DNA of 64,000 nucleotides from JBDIVL01 sp039794405 (GTDB lineage: Bacteria; Planctomycetota; Brocadiia; Brocadiales; Brocadiaceae): the NCBI GenBank assembly GCA_039794405.1, contig JBDIVL010000018.1, positions 8,993 to 72,992 on the forward strand. Reading direction: 5' to 3'. A program made the translations under genes and the position numbers. Shown piece by piece: positions 8,597 to 16,178 of the stretch. The notes under the pieces are model-generated. The model made no database searches. It saw only the letters and a program-made list of their open reading frames with translations, and was not told the origin of the DNA. Position 1 is the stretch's first letter, and each line of letters opens with the position of its first letter.

Positions 8597-9796
8597 CTAC
8601 ACCTTTACCCGAATCTGGCCGGTGAGCAGTTTTTGCATGAGGCCTTTTTTCTGGGTTTTTAAGTATTCCAGTTTTTTCTTTAAGAATTCAATTTCATTGT
8701 CAATTACATTGAGCACTGCTGCAATTTTTCGCTGTTCATCTATTGGTGGGATAGACACAACTATATTGAGAAAACCCGTTTTACTCATGACACGGTTTCG
8801 CCCTGCTCCACCTGGTGAAACGAGTCCAAGTTCATGAACGAATCGTTTTGATTGTATGACGTACTTAAAATATTTAGGAATGATTATGTCTCTATTGAAA
8901 ACATACGTAGGGAACCGATGAGAAACCAAAGCTCCTTCATCTGATTTTTTAATAATTGCAATGGCACCTTCCCATGCAAAGGTTATATTTACGATAAGGT
9001 CATCTTCTTTAACCTCGTAAAGTGTGTCCATCATTACTGCTTCAGGATTTTCTACTGCCTTTAAAAACGTACCCTTACCATGACTGCGAATCCCCAATGC
9101 TGTATATGCTGAGTTTGGCCTTGGAACTGGCCTTAGTGTGGGAATCAGAAATTCTCCAAGTTCGATTCTATGGAATTTTAATTTGGAAAACTCATTAAAC
9201 CGCAGCTTGCCTGTAAGGAGTTGTTGCATGAGGGCTTTTTTAAGCTTTGTTTTGGATTCGACCAAGTTTGCAGTTTTCTCAATAGCCTTATCCCAGACAG
9301 TAAATATTGTTGCAATTTTTTCCTGTTCAGGTAACGGAGGGAAAATAAACCTATATGTTGAAATGAAGTTTGCAGGAACACGTTTTTGCCCGGCAGTTCC
9401 AACCATGTTTGCTTCACCATGTTTTCTGAAGTATTTGCTACTTACGAATTGAAACAGAAACTCTTTGGAGGTCTTGTTTTTTAAGGGACGAAGCACATGG
9501 AATTCTGTACTTCCAAATCCAACACCATTTAATAACTTTGTAACTAATGCCCCTTTGCCATTCTCGAAACATGGGGTTATCTTTGCAATGATAATATCAC
9601 CATTTTCAAATGGTGTATATCCAGCACAAGCTTCTTTGTATTTCCTTATTTGATAATTAAGAATTCTTCCATCCTCTGATACATCAGACATAGCTAAGAA
9701 TGTCACCAAATCATTATCGGCTAATTTCTTGGAGTTTTTTGGATTTATTATTGCGATATCTGATAATTTATTGTGGATCCAGTCTTCTGGCACCAT
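8597..9796 (-). CDS. hsdS: Type I restriction specificity subunit
   Basis: A 399-residue HsdS with two target-recognition domains. Each is closed by a conserved coiled region: PPLPEQEKIATIF...ALMQQLLTGKLRF near residues 150-197 and IPPIDEQRKIAAVL...GLMQKLLTGQIRV at the C-terminus. In the family each domain reads half of a bipartite DNA site and the coils set the spacing and bind HsdM. The frame is intact. The stop abuts repeat B, so the C-terminal tail may have been trimmed or altered by the element. One base upstream of its ATG is a TGA closing the frame EMAQYLREI, possibly the last codons of a lost hsdM. Confidence 0.93.
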   Translation of the reverse strand: MVPEDWIHNKLSDIAIINPKNSKKLADNDLVTFLAMSDVSEDGRILNYQIRKYKEACAGYTPFENGDIIIAKITPCFENGKGALVTKLLNGVGFGSTEFHVLRPLKNKTSKEFLFQFVSSKYFRKHGEANMVGTAGQKRVPANFISTYRFIFPPLPEQEKIATIFTVWDKAIEKTANLVESKTKLKKALMQQLLTGKLRFNEFSKLKFHRIELGEFLIPTLRPVPRPNSAYTALGIRSHGKGTFLKAVENPEAVMMDTLYEVKEDDLIVNITFAWEGAIAIIKKSDEGALVSHRFPTYVFNRDIIIPKYFKYVIQSKRFVHELGLVSPGGAGRNRVMSKTGFLNIVVSIPPIDEQRKIAAVLNVIDNEIEFLKKKLEYLKTQKKGLMQKLLTGQIRVKV

Positions 9797-9797
9797 G

Positions 9798-9836
9798 TCA
9801 AATCTCTCTCAAATACTGCGCCATTTCGCAGCGCGT
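9798..9836 (-). pseudogene. Possible hsdM 3' remnant
   Basis: On the minus strand the codons before hsdS read CEMAQYLREI then TGA, one base before the hsdS ATG. That spacing is usual for an hsdM-hsdS junction, and HsdM proteins often end with a similar helix. The frame continues upstream only into repeat C. I infer that recombination at the repeat removed hsdM and left these codons. The match is short and could be chance. Confidence 0.3.
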
Positions 9837-9838
9837 AA

Positions 9839-9988
9839 CTCGTTCCCAAACTCCGTTTGGGAATGCACAATCCAAGAAACTCTGTTTCGATAAATCAGTA
9901 GCGTGAAGTTTATAACAACCAGTTCAACGTACTCGAAACTGAGTTTCGACTTACATCGTGTTCCCAAACGGAGTTTGGGAACAAGCAG
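9839..9988 (+). repeat. REP-like palindromic element, copy C
   Basis: A 150-bp unit with the same end sequences as copies A and B: CTCGTTCCCAAACTCCG on the left and ACGGAGTTTGGGAACAAGCAG on the right. The central part is longer and its inner stem (AACTCTGTTTCGA against CGAAACTGAGTTTCG) is interrupted. It joins the hsdM-remnant side to an unrelated gene fragment on its right. Confidence 0.85.
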
Positions 9989-10159
9989 AAAAGAAGCGAT
10001 CTTCTGAAAGATCAAGCAGGCGCAATTGAAGCCTGGAAAAAAGACAATCCGGACAAGCGGAATATCTGGGAAGATATTAGGAATTACTTGGCAAAAGCGC
10101 ATTCCTCAACAGCCCTGAATGTTGAGGAAGAACTGGGATTAACGGCAAAACAATCGTAA
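9989..10159 (+). pseudogene. C-terminal remnant of an unknown gene, cut by repeat C
   Basis: An open frame emerges from repeat C without a start codon. It encodes about 56 residues, with the pieces DLLKDQAGAIEAWKKDNPD, NIWEDIRNYLAKAH and LNVEEELGLTAKQS, and stops at 10159. The composition (Trp, Lys, Glu, regular helices) looks like real protein rather than a chance frame. I cannot name the family. It reads away from the repeat, so its 5' part has been lost or lies elsewhere. Confidence 0.5.
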
Positions 10160-10207
10160 AACAAACGATATGTCAGCAAGACGTACATCTAAGAAAGGTA
10201 AAAGACC

Positions 10208-10456
10208 ATGTCGGATAATGAGATTGAAAGATTCGAGAAGGTTATACGAAAAATATTTGACGAAAGGCTCAAAGATTTCTACATTGAGAGGGAACGACAC
10301 TACCAGGAACATGAATTTATCAAGGAGTTGATGACGTGGTCAAACAGTGCAAAGAGTACGTTTTGGAAAATCACTATCGGCATGATCACAACAGCTCTAA
10401 TTGGATTTACCATAATGGGTTTTGTTGTTTGGGGTAAAAACAAAATAGGAAAGTAA
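10208..10456 (+). CDS. Small single-pass membrane protein with N-terminal coiled coil
   Basis: An 82-residue protein. Residues 1-45 are highly charged and probably helical (ERFEKVIRKIFDERLKDFY and so on). Residues 52-76 form one membrane segment (ITIGMITTALIGFTIMGFVVW), followed by a basic end NKIGK. This layout is common in small accessory and prophage proteins, but I recognise no family. An AAAGG-containing site precedes the ATG. It lies between the gene remnant and hicAB inside the accessory island. Confidence 0.6.
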   Translation: MSDNEIERFEKVIRKIFDERLKDFYIERERHYQEHEFIKELMTWSNSAKSTFWKITIGMITTALIGFTIMGFVVWGKNKIGK

Positions 10457-10479
10457 GCGAATTAAGATTTTAGACATAC

Positions 10480-10491
10480 ACAATATATTGT
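10480..10491. repeat. Short palindrome ACAATATATTGT, first copy
   Basis: A perfect 12-bp palindrome 24 bases after the small membrane-protein gene. The same core returns at 10617-10632, upstream of hicA. Confidence 0.5.
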
Positions 10492-10616
10492 ATTTTAGGA
10501 GCTGCTGCAGAGCCGCGAGTTTTGAGGGCCCTGGCCAGCGACAGCAAACCCGCTTATTGTCTTGTATTTTTCATTTACAAATATATTTTCATTTCTGATT
10601 TTCTTGATTTTTAAGC

Positions 10617-10632
10617 ATACAATATATTGTAT
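10617..10632. promoter_or_regulatory. 16-bp palindrome upstream of hicA, possible operator
   Basis: ATACAATATATTGTAT is a perfect palindrome about 60 bases before the hicA -35 box. Dyads of this size are typical of binding sites for ribbon-helix-helix repressors, and HicB here has such a C-terminal domain. Binding is an inference; AT-rich dyads also arise by chance. Confidence 0.35.
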
Positions 10633-10693
10633 ACATAAGTTTTTCTTGTAATCTGCTTACTATTAAAACAGTAAGAAAAAAATTAAAAACCAT

Positions 10694-10722
10694 TTGACAA
10701 TAGTGTGTATGGTGTGTATAAT
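10694..10722 (+). promoter_or_regulatory. Consensus sigma70-type promoter of hicAB
   Basis: TTGACA (10694-10699), 17 bases, then TATAAT (10717-10722): both boxes match the consensus exactly at ideal spacing. The hicA ATG begins at 10729, six bases past the -10 box, where transcription would be expected to start, so the mRNA may be leaderless. Confidence 0.8.
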
Positions 10723-10728
10723 ATAATC

Positions 10729-10917
10729 ATGAACAGTAAGGAAATCATTAAGAGACTGGAAAGTGAAGGATGGGTAAGGGTGAACACAAAGGGAAGCCAC
10801 CAGAAGTTTAAGCACCCGAATAAAAAAGGAATTGTTACGGTTGCTCATCCTAAGAAGGATTATCCGATTGGAACATTGAAAAGTATTTTCAGGCAAGCGG
10901 GCTGGAAATGGAGGTAA
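10729..10917 (+). CDS. hicA: HicA-family mRNA interferase toxin
   Basis: A 62-residue HicA with the family pattern: KEIIKRLESEGWVRVNTKGSH, catalytic His in GSH at residues 22-24, then KFKHP, TVAHPKKDYPIGTLKSI and a C-terminal aromatic end GWKWR. HicA toxins cleave mRNA and are held by HicB. I chose the ATG at 10729 because the sequence MNSKEIIKRL begins at the usual family start. An in-frame codon at 10705 lies inside the promoter. No Shine-Dalgarno site is present, in line with a leaderless transcript. It is followed four bases later by hicB. Confidence 0.93.
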   Translation: MNSKEIIKRLESEGWVRVNTKGSHQKFKHPNKKGIVTVAHPKKDYPIGTLKSIFRQAGWKWR

Positions 10918-10921
10918 TTTT

Positions 10922-11305
10922 ATGTATTTTCCCGTAGTAATTCACAAAGAAAAAGATAGTGGCTATGGCGTCACTATTCCAGATATTCCTGGTTGTTTCA
11001 CCGCCGGTGATACCCTGGAAGAGGCGCTGGCGAATGTTCAGGAGGCAGTAGAATGCCATCTTGAAGGTGAAACCAAGGTGCCAAAGCCATCAAGTATAGA
11101 TAAATATATACAGCATCCCGATTATAAGGGTGGTGTTTGGGTGCTGGTGGACATTGATCTTTCGTTTATGTCTGGCAAGGCGGTGCGGATCAACATAACG
11201 GTACCCGAAAGGATTCTTCGTAAGATCGATAAGGCGGCAAAAAAACGTGGTGTGCCGCGTTCGGTTTTTCTCGTCGATGCTGCTAGTAAAGTTACCGAGG
11301 GTTGA
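10922..11305 (+). CDS. hicB: HicB-family antitoxin with RHH DNA-binding tail
   Basis: A 127-residue antitoxin. Residues 1-50 give the partial RNase H-like fold of HicB (YGVTIPDIPGCFTAGDTLEEAL), which in the family covers the toxin. Residues ~82-118 (KAVRINITVPERILRKIDK and the following helix) are a ribbon-helix-helix DNA-binding domain, so the complex should repress its own promoter. GGAGG at the end of hicA serves as its ribosome site, so hicB is probably translated more efficiently than hicA, as expected for an antitoxin. Confidence 0.93.
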   Translation: MYFPVVIHKEKDSGYGVTIPDIPGCFTAGDTLEEALANVQEAVECHLEGETKVPKPSSIDKYIQHPDYKGGVWVLVDIDLSFMSGKAVRINITVPERILRKIDKAAKKRGVPRSVFLVDAASKVTEG

Positions 11306-11366
11306 TAATGCAAAAATTTTATAGAGTAAGAGGAAGAACAGCGCTTCGGGGATTGAGACTTGAAGG

Positions 11367-11769
11367 CTAAAAGCTCAGCCTGTTTATTTCCGATTTTCCT
11401 GGATCCTGTGGGCAAAGGTGTGCATACAATTCGGTGACATGAGTTGTGGAGTGCCCTAGCCATTGCGCTATGTGGAATAGCGGCACGCCCTGTATGGCAA
11501 GGTGCGAGGCGAAGGTATGCGTAGGGTTGCACTGTCACGTCTTTCAATCCTATACTGTCCATGAGCGTATTAAACCGCTTACTAAGCCAGTCAACATAAA
11601 CCCTGGAAACCCTCCCTTTTATACCGTTCCCCCCTATTTTCTTTTCAAGTTCTGAGTTGAGCGGAATCGCCCTTTCTTTTCTTGACTTCGTCACAAAGCC
11701 ATCTCTGTGCTTCACATATATAACCTTCTTTCCAAAGTCGATATCCTCGTCCAGATATTTTTTATCCGT
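11367..11769 (-). pseudogene. Degraded tyrosine integrase, C-terminal part
   Basis: On the minus strand, codons from about 11769 read LDEDIDFGKKVIYVKHRDG then KSRKERAIPLNSEL, typical of the phage-integrase catalytic domain. Near 11545 the frame shifts; the next frame gives THTFASHLAIQGVPLFHIA, then QWLGHSTTHVTELYAHL and a stop at 11367-11369. The HxLR box that should precede HTFAS has become NPT, so the catalytic Arg is lost as well. The candidate catalytic Tyr survives in ELYAHL. The N-terminal half is absent. It lies 63 bases from the 3' end of tRNA-Arg, the normal place for an island integrase. Confidence 0.8.
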
Positions 11770-11831
11770 CTAAGTTTTAACATTTCCGTCTAAATTCCGT
11801 CAAATTATCCTGAAAACCCGCATAAGATAAG

Positions 11832-11905
11832 CGCCCCCAGCAGGATTCAAACCTGCAGCCTTTGGCTCCGGAGGCCAACGCTCTATTCAGTTGAGCTATA
11901 GGGGC
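11832..11905 (-). tRNA. tRNA-Arg (anticodon CCG)
   Basis: The minus strand folds into a complete cloverleaf. The acceptor GCCCCTA pairs with TGGGGGC, the D stem is GCTC/GAGC, the anticodon stem is TTGGC/GCCAA with loop CTCCGGA (anticodon CCG), and the T stem GCAGG/CCTGC encloses TTTGAAT. CCA is not encoded. The 3' end faces the degraded integrase, so this tRNA is the likely attachment site of the island. Confidence 0.93.
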
Positions 11906-12096
11906 TTTGTTTGATTTGCACTTCAAATTTTACATAAAAGACAGAATCAAAATCAAGATTAATGTTTACCATATACTCAGAAGCTTAAACCTCTTTTTTC
12001 ATTGACAAAACGTAACACTCTCAATATAATGCGCAGACGAAATTGACGTGCAAATATTGTTGCTCAGCAAATTTATGAATCAAGGCCAAGCGGGAC

Positions 12097-12184
12097 GAAG
12101 CCTCAGACCGATGAAATGCGAGATGCATGATACATGATATCGTACATCCTGAATCCGGTAGCGTGCATTGAAAACTTGATTCAT
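12097..12184. repeat. Dispersed element, copy 2 (inverted relative to 2172-2275)
   Basis: Read on the minus strand it follows copy 1: TCAAGTTTTCAATGC, then a GTACGATATCAT core, GCATC and GGTCTGAGGCTTC. It is diverged, and the perfect hairpin of copy 1 is only partly kept. It occupies much of the 339-base spacer 11906-12244, which otherwise shows no gene and must contain the promoter of the aminotransferase gene. Confidence 0.55.
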
Positions 12185-12244
12185 TAGTAAAGATAAGCCG
12201 ATCATAAAGTTTTAATCAACTCACATATAGTTGTTTATTTATAG

Positions 12245-13348
12245 ATGAAAATAACATCTCTTGACTTAAAACGGCAATATGAAAGTATTCGGGAAGAAAT
12301 AAATAAAGCCGTTTTGGACGTAATAGCCAGCCAATCCTTTATCCTGGGCCCTTTTGTCGAATCATTTGAGCACAGTATAGCGAAATTTTGCTGTGCGAGG
12401 CATGCCATCGGCGTGTCTTCCGGTACAGATGCAATACTGCTGGCTTTAATGGCATGTGGTATCAAAAGCGGCGATGAAGTTATTACGACTCCTTTTACCT
12501 TCTTCGCTACAGCAAGTTCAATTGCCCGCTTAGGGGCAGTACCTGTATTTGTAGACATAGATCCCTTTACCTATAACATTGATGGGGATAAGATCGCATC
12601 TGTAGTAAGCAAGAGGACAAAGGCGATCCTGCCCGTCCACCTGTATGGGCAGTGTGCCGATATGGATACCATTCTTAAGATCGCACATGCAAATGGTTTG
12701 ATTGTTATCGAAGATGCTGCACAAGCAATTGGTTCAATATACAGAGGCAAGAAAGCGGGTTCCTTTGGAAACATTGGTTGTTTTTCCTTTTATCCTTCGA
12801 AAAATCTCGGCGGTTATGGTGATGGGGGACTTGTAACAACAAACGATGATGAACTGGCAGAGTTTATTAAACTCTTAAGAGTCCATGGCTCGAAACTTAA
12901 GTATTATCACTCACATATTGGTATTAATGGAAGACTGGATGCCATCCAGGCCGCTGTATTATCAGTGAAATTAAAATACCTGGATGGATGGTCAGAGAGA
13001 CGCAGACTGGTCGCTTCGTATTATCATGAACAGTTAGAAGGGTTACCTATTCAATTACCTAAAACAGCGCCCTATAATACTCATATATTTCATCAGTATG
13101 TAATAGCAACTCCAAAGAGAGATGAACTGATGGAATATTTGAAGCACCAGGGGATAGAAACCGCTACTTATTATCCTGTTCCACTTCATTTACAAAAGTG
13201 TTTTGAACACCTAGGATACGAAAAAGGTGATTTACCAGAATCCGAAAGAGCCTCATATGAAACACTTGCCCTCCCCATATTTCCTGAAATTACCCAGGAA
13301 GAACAGGATTATGTGGTTACACACATAAGGAATTTTTTTTCAAAATAA
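12245..13348 (+). CDS. DegT/DnrJ/EryC1/StrS-family sugar aminotransferase
   Basis: A 367-residue PLP enzyme of the DegT family. Visible marks: SSGTDAILLALMACG (cofactor phosphate site, residues ~59-73), EDAAQAIGSIYRGKKAG with the Asp that contacts the pyridine ring, and SFYPSKNLGGYGDGG with the Schiff-base lysine at about residue 185. The C-terminal half contains HQYVIATPKRDELMEYLKHQGIE. Family members transfer an amino group to nucleotide-bound keto sugars for LPS, O-antigen or glycan building. The sugar cannot be read from sequence; a WbpE-like role is possible. It is 17 bases upstream of lptD, which supports an envelope role. Confidence 0.9.
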   Translation: MKITSLDLKRQYESIREEINKAVLDVIASQSFILGPFVESFEHSIAKFCCARHAIGVSSGTDAILLALMACGIKSGDEVITTPFTFFATASSIARLGAVPVFVDIDPFTYNIDGDKIASVVSKRTKAILPVHLYGQCADMDTILKIAHANGLIVIEDAAQAIGSIYRGKKAGSFGNIGCFSFYPSKNLGGYGDGGLVTTNDDELAEFIKLLRVHGSKLKYYHSHIGINGRLDAIQAAVLSVKLKYLDGWSERRRLVASYYHEQLEGLPIQLPKTAPYNTHIFHQYVIATPKRDELMEYLKHQGIETATYYPVPLHLQKCFEHLGYEKGDLPESERASYETLALPIFPEITQEEQDYVVTHIRNFFSK

Positions 13349-13365
13349 CCTTTTTAAACCTTTCA

Positions 13366-16152
13366 ATGCAAAAAATACAAATTCTTTTTATTCTTTTTCT
13401 GGCACTTATCCTTGGTAAGCATTGTTGTGCGGAAGGTTTGCTGTCGGTTAAAAATATAGAACAGCGCCCTCTTTCTCTATCAGCTAAGAATATTAGTACA
13501 TGGAAAAAAGACGGGATTCGAGTTTTTGTTGCGGATAAGGATGCAAAGATATTACAGGAACCATTCCAAATTGTTGCAAACAAAGCCGTCTGCTGGTTTC
13601 ACGAAGAAGAGGCCATGCAGTACAGAGAAGCAACTATTGAAGTGTACTTTGAGGGTAACGTAACCATTTTGCAGGATGAGAATTATGAAAAGTATGAGCA
13701 GGTATATTTAAGGTTTGAAACAACAACCGGCATTATGGTCAATCCGGAGAAACAGCCAATCGAGACCTTTGAAGAACCACAAGAAATTGAGGTTGTTATG
13801 CGTGGAGAAGAAATCCGTACAAGGAAAGAAGAAGAATTTTTATCTACTGAACCACCTCAAAAAGTTCTTCCCCCCGGCACTCCCAAGGAGGAAATAGTAG
13901 ACATCATTGCAGATAATATTGATTCATGGCAGGAAGAAGATAGACGCATTGTCGTAGCCCTTGGAAATGTAACGATTAAAAAGGAAGACATGACGATAGA
14001 TGCTGATAATGTAATTTTATGGTTTGACCAAAATGAAATGGGTGAGTCTGAGGATGCGGAACTGCCTCTTAGTGAAATTTATGCTGAAGGGAATGTGACC
14101 GTACATCGTGAAGAAGACGTTTATATTGCAGATAAGATGTTTGAGAGTGTAAAAGAAGATAAGGGAATTTTGCTTAATGCCAAAATAAAAACAACCTTTC
14201 TAAAAGAGGAAAAAGATAAGGCAGGAGATGTTTCTGAATCAGGGTTACGTCAGCGAAAAAGAAAAGGGAAAATGCCTCCGGAAGGGATATCTGCTTATAT
14301 TAGCGGAGAAGAAATCAAACACGTAAGTAAAGGACAATATGAGATTAAAAATGGTACACTGTCGACGTGTGGATTCGGACATCCTCATTACCATTTTAAG
14401 GGTAAAAAGATACGGCTGGTCCAAAGGGGAGAACATAATATTGTATCCTCAACGCATAACATGCTCTATCTCGATAAATATCCGGTAGCTTATCTGCCAT
14501 ATTTATCCCTTGATGTAAGAAAAAGGGAACGAATTTTAAGAGATTGGGAATTCGGAAGCTCTTCGCGTTTTGGTTCATTTATCAAAACAGACTGGGATGT
14601 ATTTGCCGTAACAGGGGGAAAACAGAAAGACTGGAGTGATCTTATCCTGCATCTTGATTACTTACAAAAGAGAGGACTGGGCACAGGATTGGGTTTTGAA
14701 TACAAGGGAGAAGACCTGTATGGTTTTATTGATTCGTATTATATAAAAGATCATGGAGAGTTTGACATTGGTCACATTCCCGTTGAAGAAGAGGACCGTG
14801 GCACGGTACTCTGGAGACACCGTCAAGAATTGCCCGATGATTGGCGGTTGGATATGGAGTTTTCCCACTTAAGCGATCCAGGATTCCTCAGGGAATTTTT
14901 CCCAGATGAATTTAAGGAAGAAAAAGATCGTGAAACGGTATTATACTTAAGAAAAATTCAAGATACTACGGCAGTAACATTCCTGGCTAACGAACAGATA
15001 AACGGGTTTGATACAACCGTGGATTCATTAAGGGAAAGAAGATATGCAGAACGTCTCCCCGAAGTAGCTTATCGAATTCTCGGAGAACCTGTTTGGGACA
15101 ACCGGCTTATTTATACTTCTGAGTCTGCGGTAACGTATTTTGATGATACGATCGATCTTATAGAGGAGACGGTAGAACCCCAACCCGTAGTAAGGATTGA
15201 TACAGTTAATCGTATCGATATACCATTTAAACCAGGGTTTTTCCATATCGTACCATTTATAGAAGGAAGGGCTACAGGTTATACGGAAAGCGTCGATACG
15301 TCAGATCTTATTGCCGAGGCCAACGGTCCTGCCACAGGGCGTTTCATCGGCTCCTTCGGACTTGACTGGAGTTCAACACACTGGAGGACGTATAGTGTTT
15401 ATAATGATTTTTTGCGGATAAACCGATTACGGCACATCTTTATTCCCGAATTGCGCTATACGTATAGCCCCCTTGTTACAAAAGACCCGGGTGATTTATA
15501 TCAGCATGACGAAATTGACGCATTAGACTCATCACAGGTACTTGTAGTAGGTGTAGAAAACAGATTACAGACAAAACGAGGGCAGCCTGGCTATGAGAAA
15601 ACGGTTGATTTTATTTATTTTGACATAGATTATTATATGTTCCCTACAAATGTTGGTATTACCAATGAAGGTATAAACGGAATCACGATAAGAGAAGACA
15701 ACTTTATCCATATAGACTTCCGGAGCCAGCTGACCGATGTAGTTAGCTTTATATCCGAACGGAACGAATTTAATACAGAAGAGCTCCGTTTTGATGTCCT
15801 CACTGCGGGTTTTGAGGTTTATAATCCTCCTAACTGGCAGTACTTCATCGGACACAGATTTATCAGAGACATCAGTTCCGCTCTTATTTTAGCGACAAAT
15901 TATCGGATTAATGAAAAATGGGGTGTAGAGTTTATAGAAAAGTATGATTTAAAATCTTTTGATGTGGAAGATGACGACGGGGATAGAGAGAGTAAGTCCA
16001 CAAACCTCAAGACAGATTTTGTATTATCCCATTATTTTCATGACTGGATAGGCAGCCTTACCCTTGAATTGAACCCGGTAAGGAATGATAACTCATTCCG
16101 GTTTGATATAATACCAAGAGGAATGGAAAGACCAAGACGTTTCTGGTTTTAA
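13366..16152 (+). CDS. lptD: LptD-like LPS-assembly outer membrane protein with doubled OstA region
   Basis: A 928-residue protein with a signal peptide (FILFLALILGKHCCAEG). Residues ~35-125 and ~180-275 are two similar OstA/LptA-type jellyroll modules (for example AKNISTWKKDGIRVFV...FEGNVTI against ADNIDSWQEEDRRIVV...AEGNVTV), joined by an acidic, Pro-rich linker. A third such stretch (ISAYISGEEIKHVSKGQYEI) leads into a long beta-barrel of alternating aromatic strands ending in RFWF. In the family it inserts LPS into the outer membrane. The N-terminal periplasmic part is larger than in enterobacterial LptD. No LptE is visible nearby. The aromatic C-terminus fits an outer-membrane barrel. Confidence 0.85.
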   Translation: MQKIQILFILFLALILGKHCCAEGLLSVKNIEQRPLSLSAKNISTWKKDGIRVFVADKDAKILQEPFQIVANKAVCWFHEEEAMQYREATIEVYFEGNVTILQDENYEKYEQVYLRFETTTGIMVNPEKQPIETFEEPQEIEVVMRGEEIRTRKEEEFLSTEPPQKVLPPGTPKEEIVDIIADNIDSWQEEDRRIVVALGNVTIKKEDMTIDADNVILWFDQNEMGESEDAELPLSEIYAEGNVTVHREEDVYIADKMFESVKEDKGILLNAKIKTTFLKEEKDKAGDVSESGLRQRKRKGKMPPEGISAYISGEEIKHVSKGQYEIKNGTLSTCGFGHPHYHFKGKKIRLVQRGEHNIVSSTHNMLYLDKYPVAYLPYLSLDVRKRERILRDWEFGSSSRFGSFIKTDWDVFAVTGGKQKDWSDLILHLDYLQKRGLGTGLGFEYKGEDLYGFIDSYYIKDHGEFDIGHIPVEEEDRGTVLWRHRQELPDDWRLDMEFSHLSDPGFLREFFPDEFKEEKDRETVLYLRKIQDTTAVTFLANEQINGFDTTVDSLRERRYAERLPEVAYRILGEPVWDNRLIYTSESAVTYFDDTIDLIEETVEPQPVVRIDTVNRIDIPFKPGFFHIVPFIEGRATGYTESVDTSDLIAEANGPATGRFIGSFGLDWSSTHWRTYSVYNDFLRINRLRHIFIPELRYTYSPLVTKDPGDLYQHDEIDALDSSQVLVVGVENRLQTKRGQPGYEKTVDFIYFDIDYYMFPTNVGITNEGINGITIREDNFIHIDFRSQLTDVVSFISERNEFNTEELRFDVLTAGFEVYNPPNWQYFIGHRFIRDISSALILATNYRINEKWGVEFIEKYDLKSFDVEDDDGDRESKSTNLKTDFVLSHYFHDWIGSLTLELNPVRNDNSFRFDIIPRGMERPRRFWF

Positions 16153-16178
16153 AGGATGATATCAAAAGTTATAATGAT

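Noticed and set aside
8342..8837. Plus-strand frames across repeat B
   Set aside because: They translate the palindromes (VPNSVWE-like and TEFG-like pieces) and the antisense of hsdS and RAYT; no protein family is visible.
11122..11715. A continuous 197-codon minus-strand frame across hicB and the integrase remnant
   Set aside because: Only its first part is integrase sequence. After the frameshift near 11545 it is off-frame, and its end is antisense to hicB.
11832..11905. Duplicate of the tRNA-Arg 3' end as a left att site
   Set aside because: I found no second copy of the tRNA 3' sequence in the window by eye, so island limits cannot be set.
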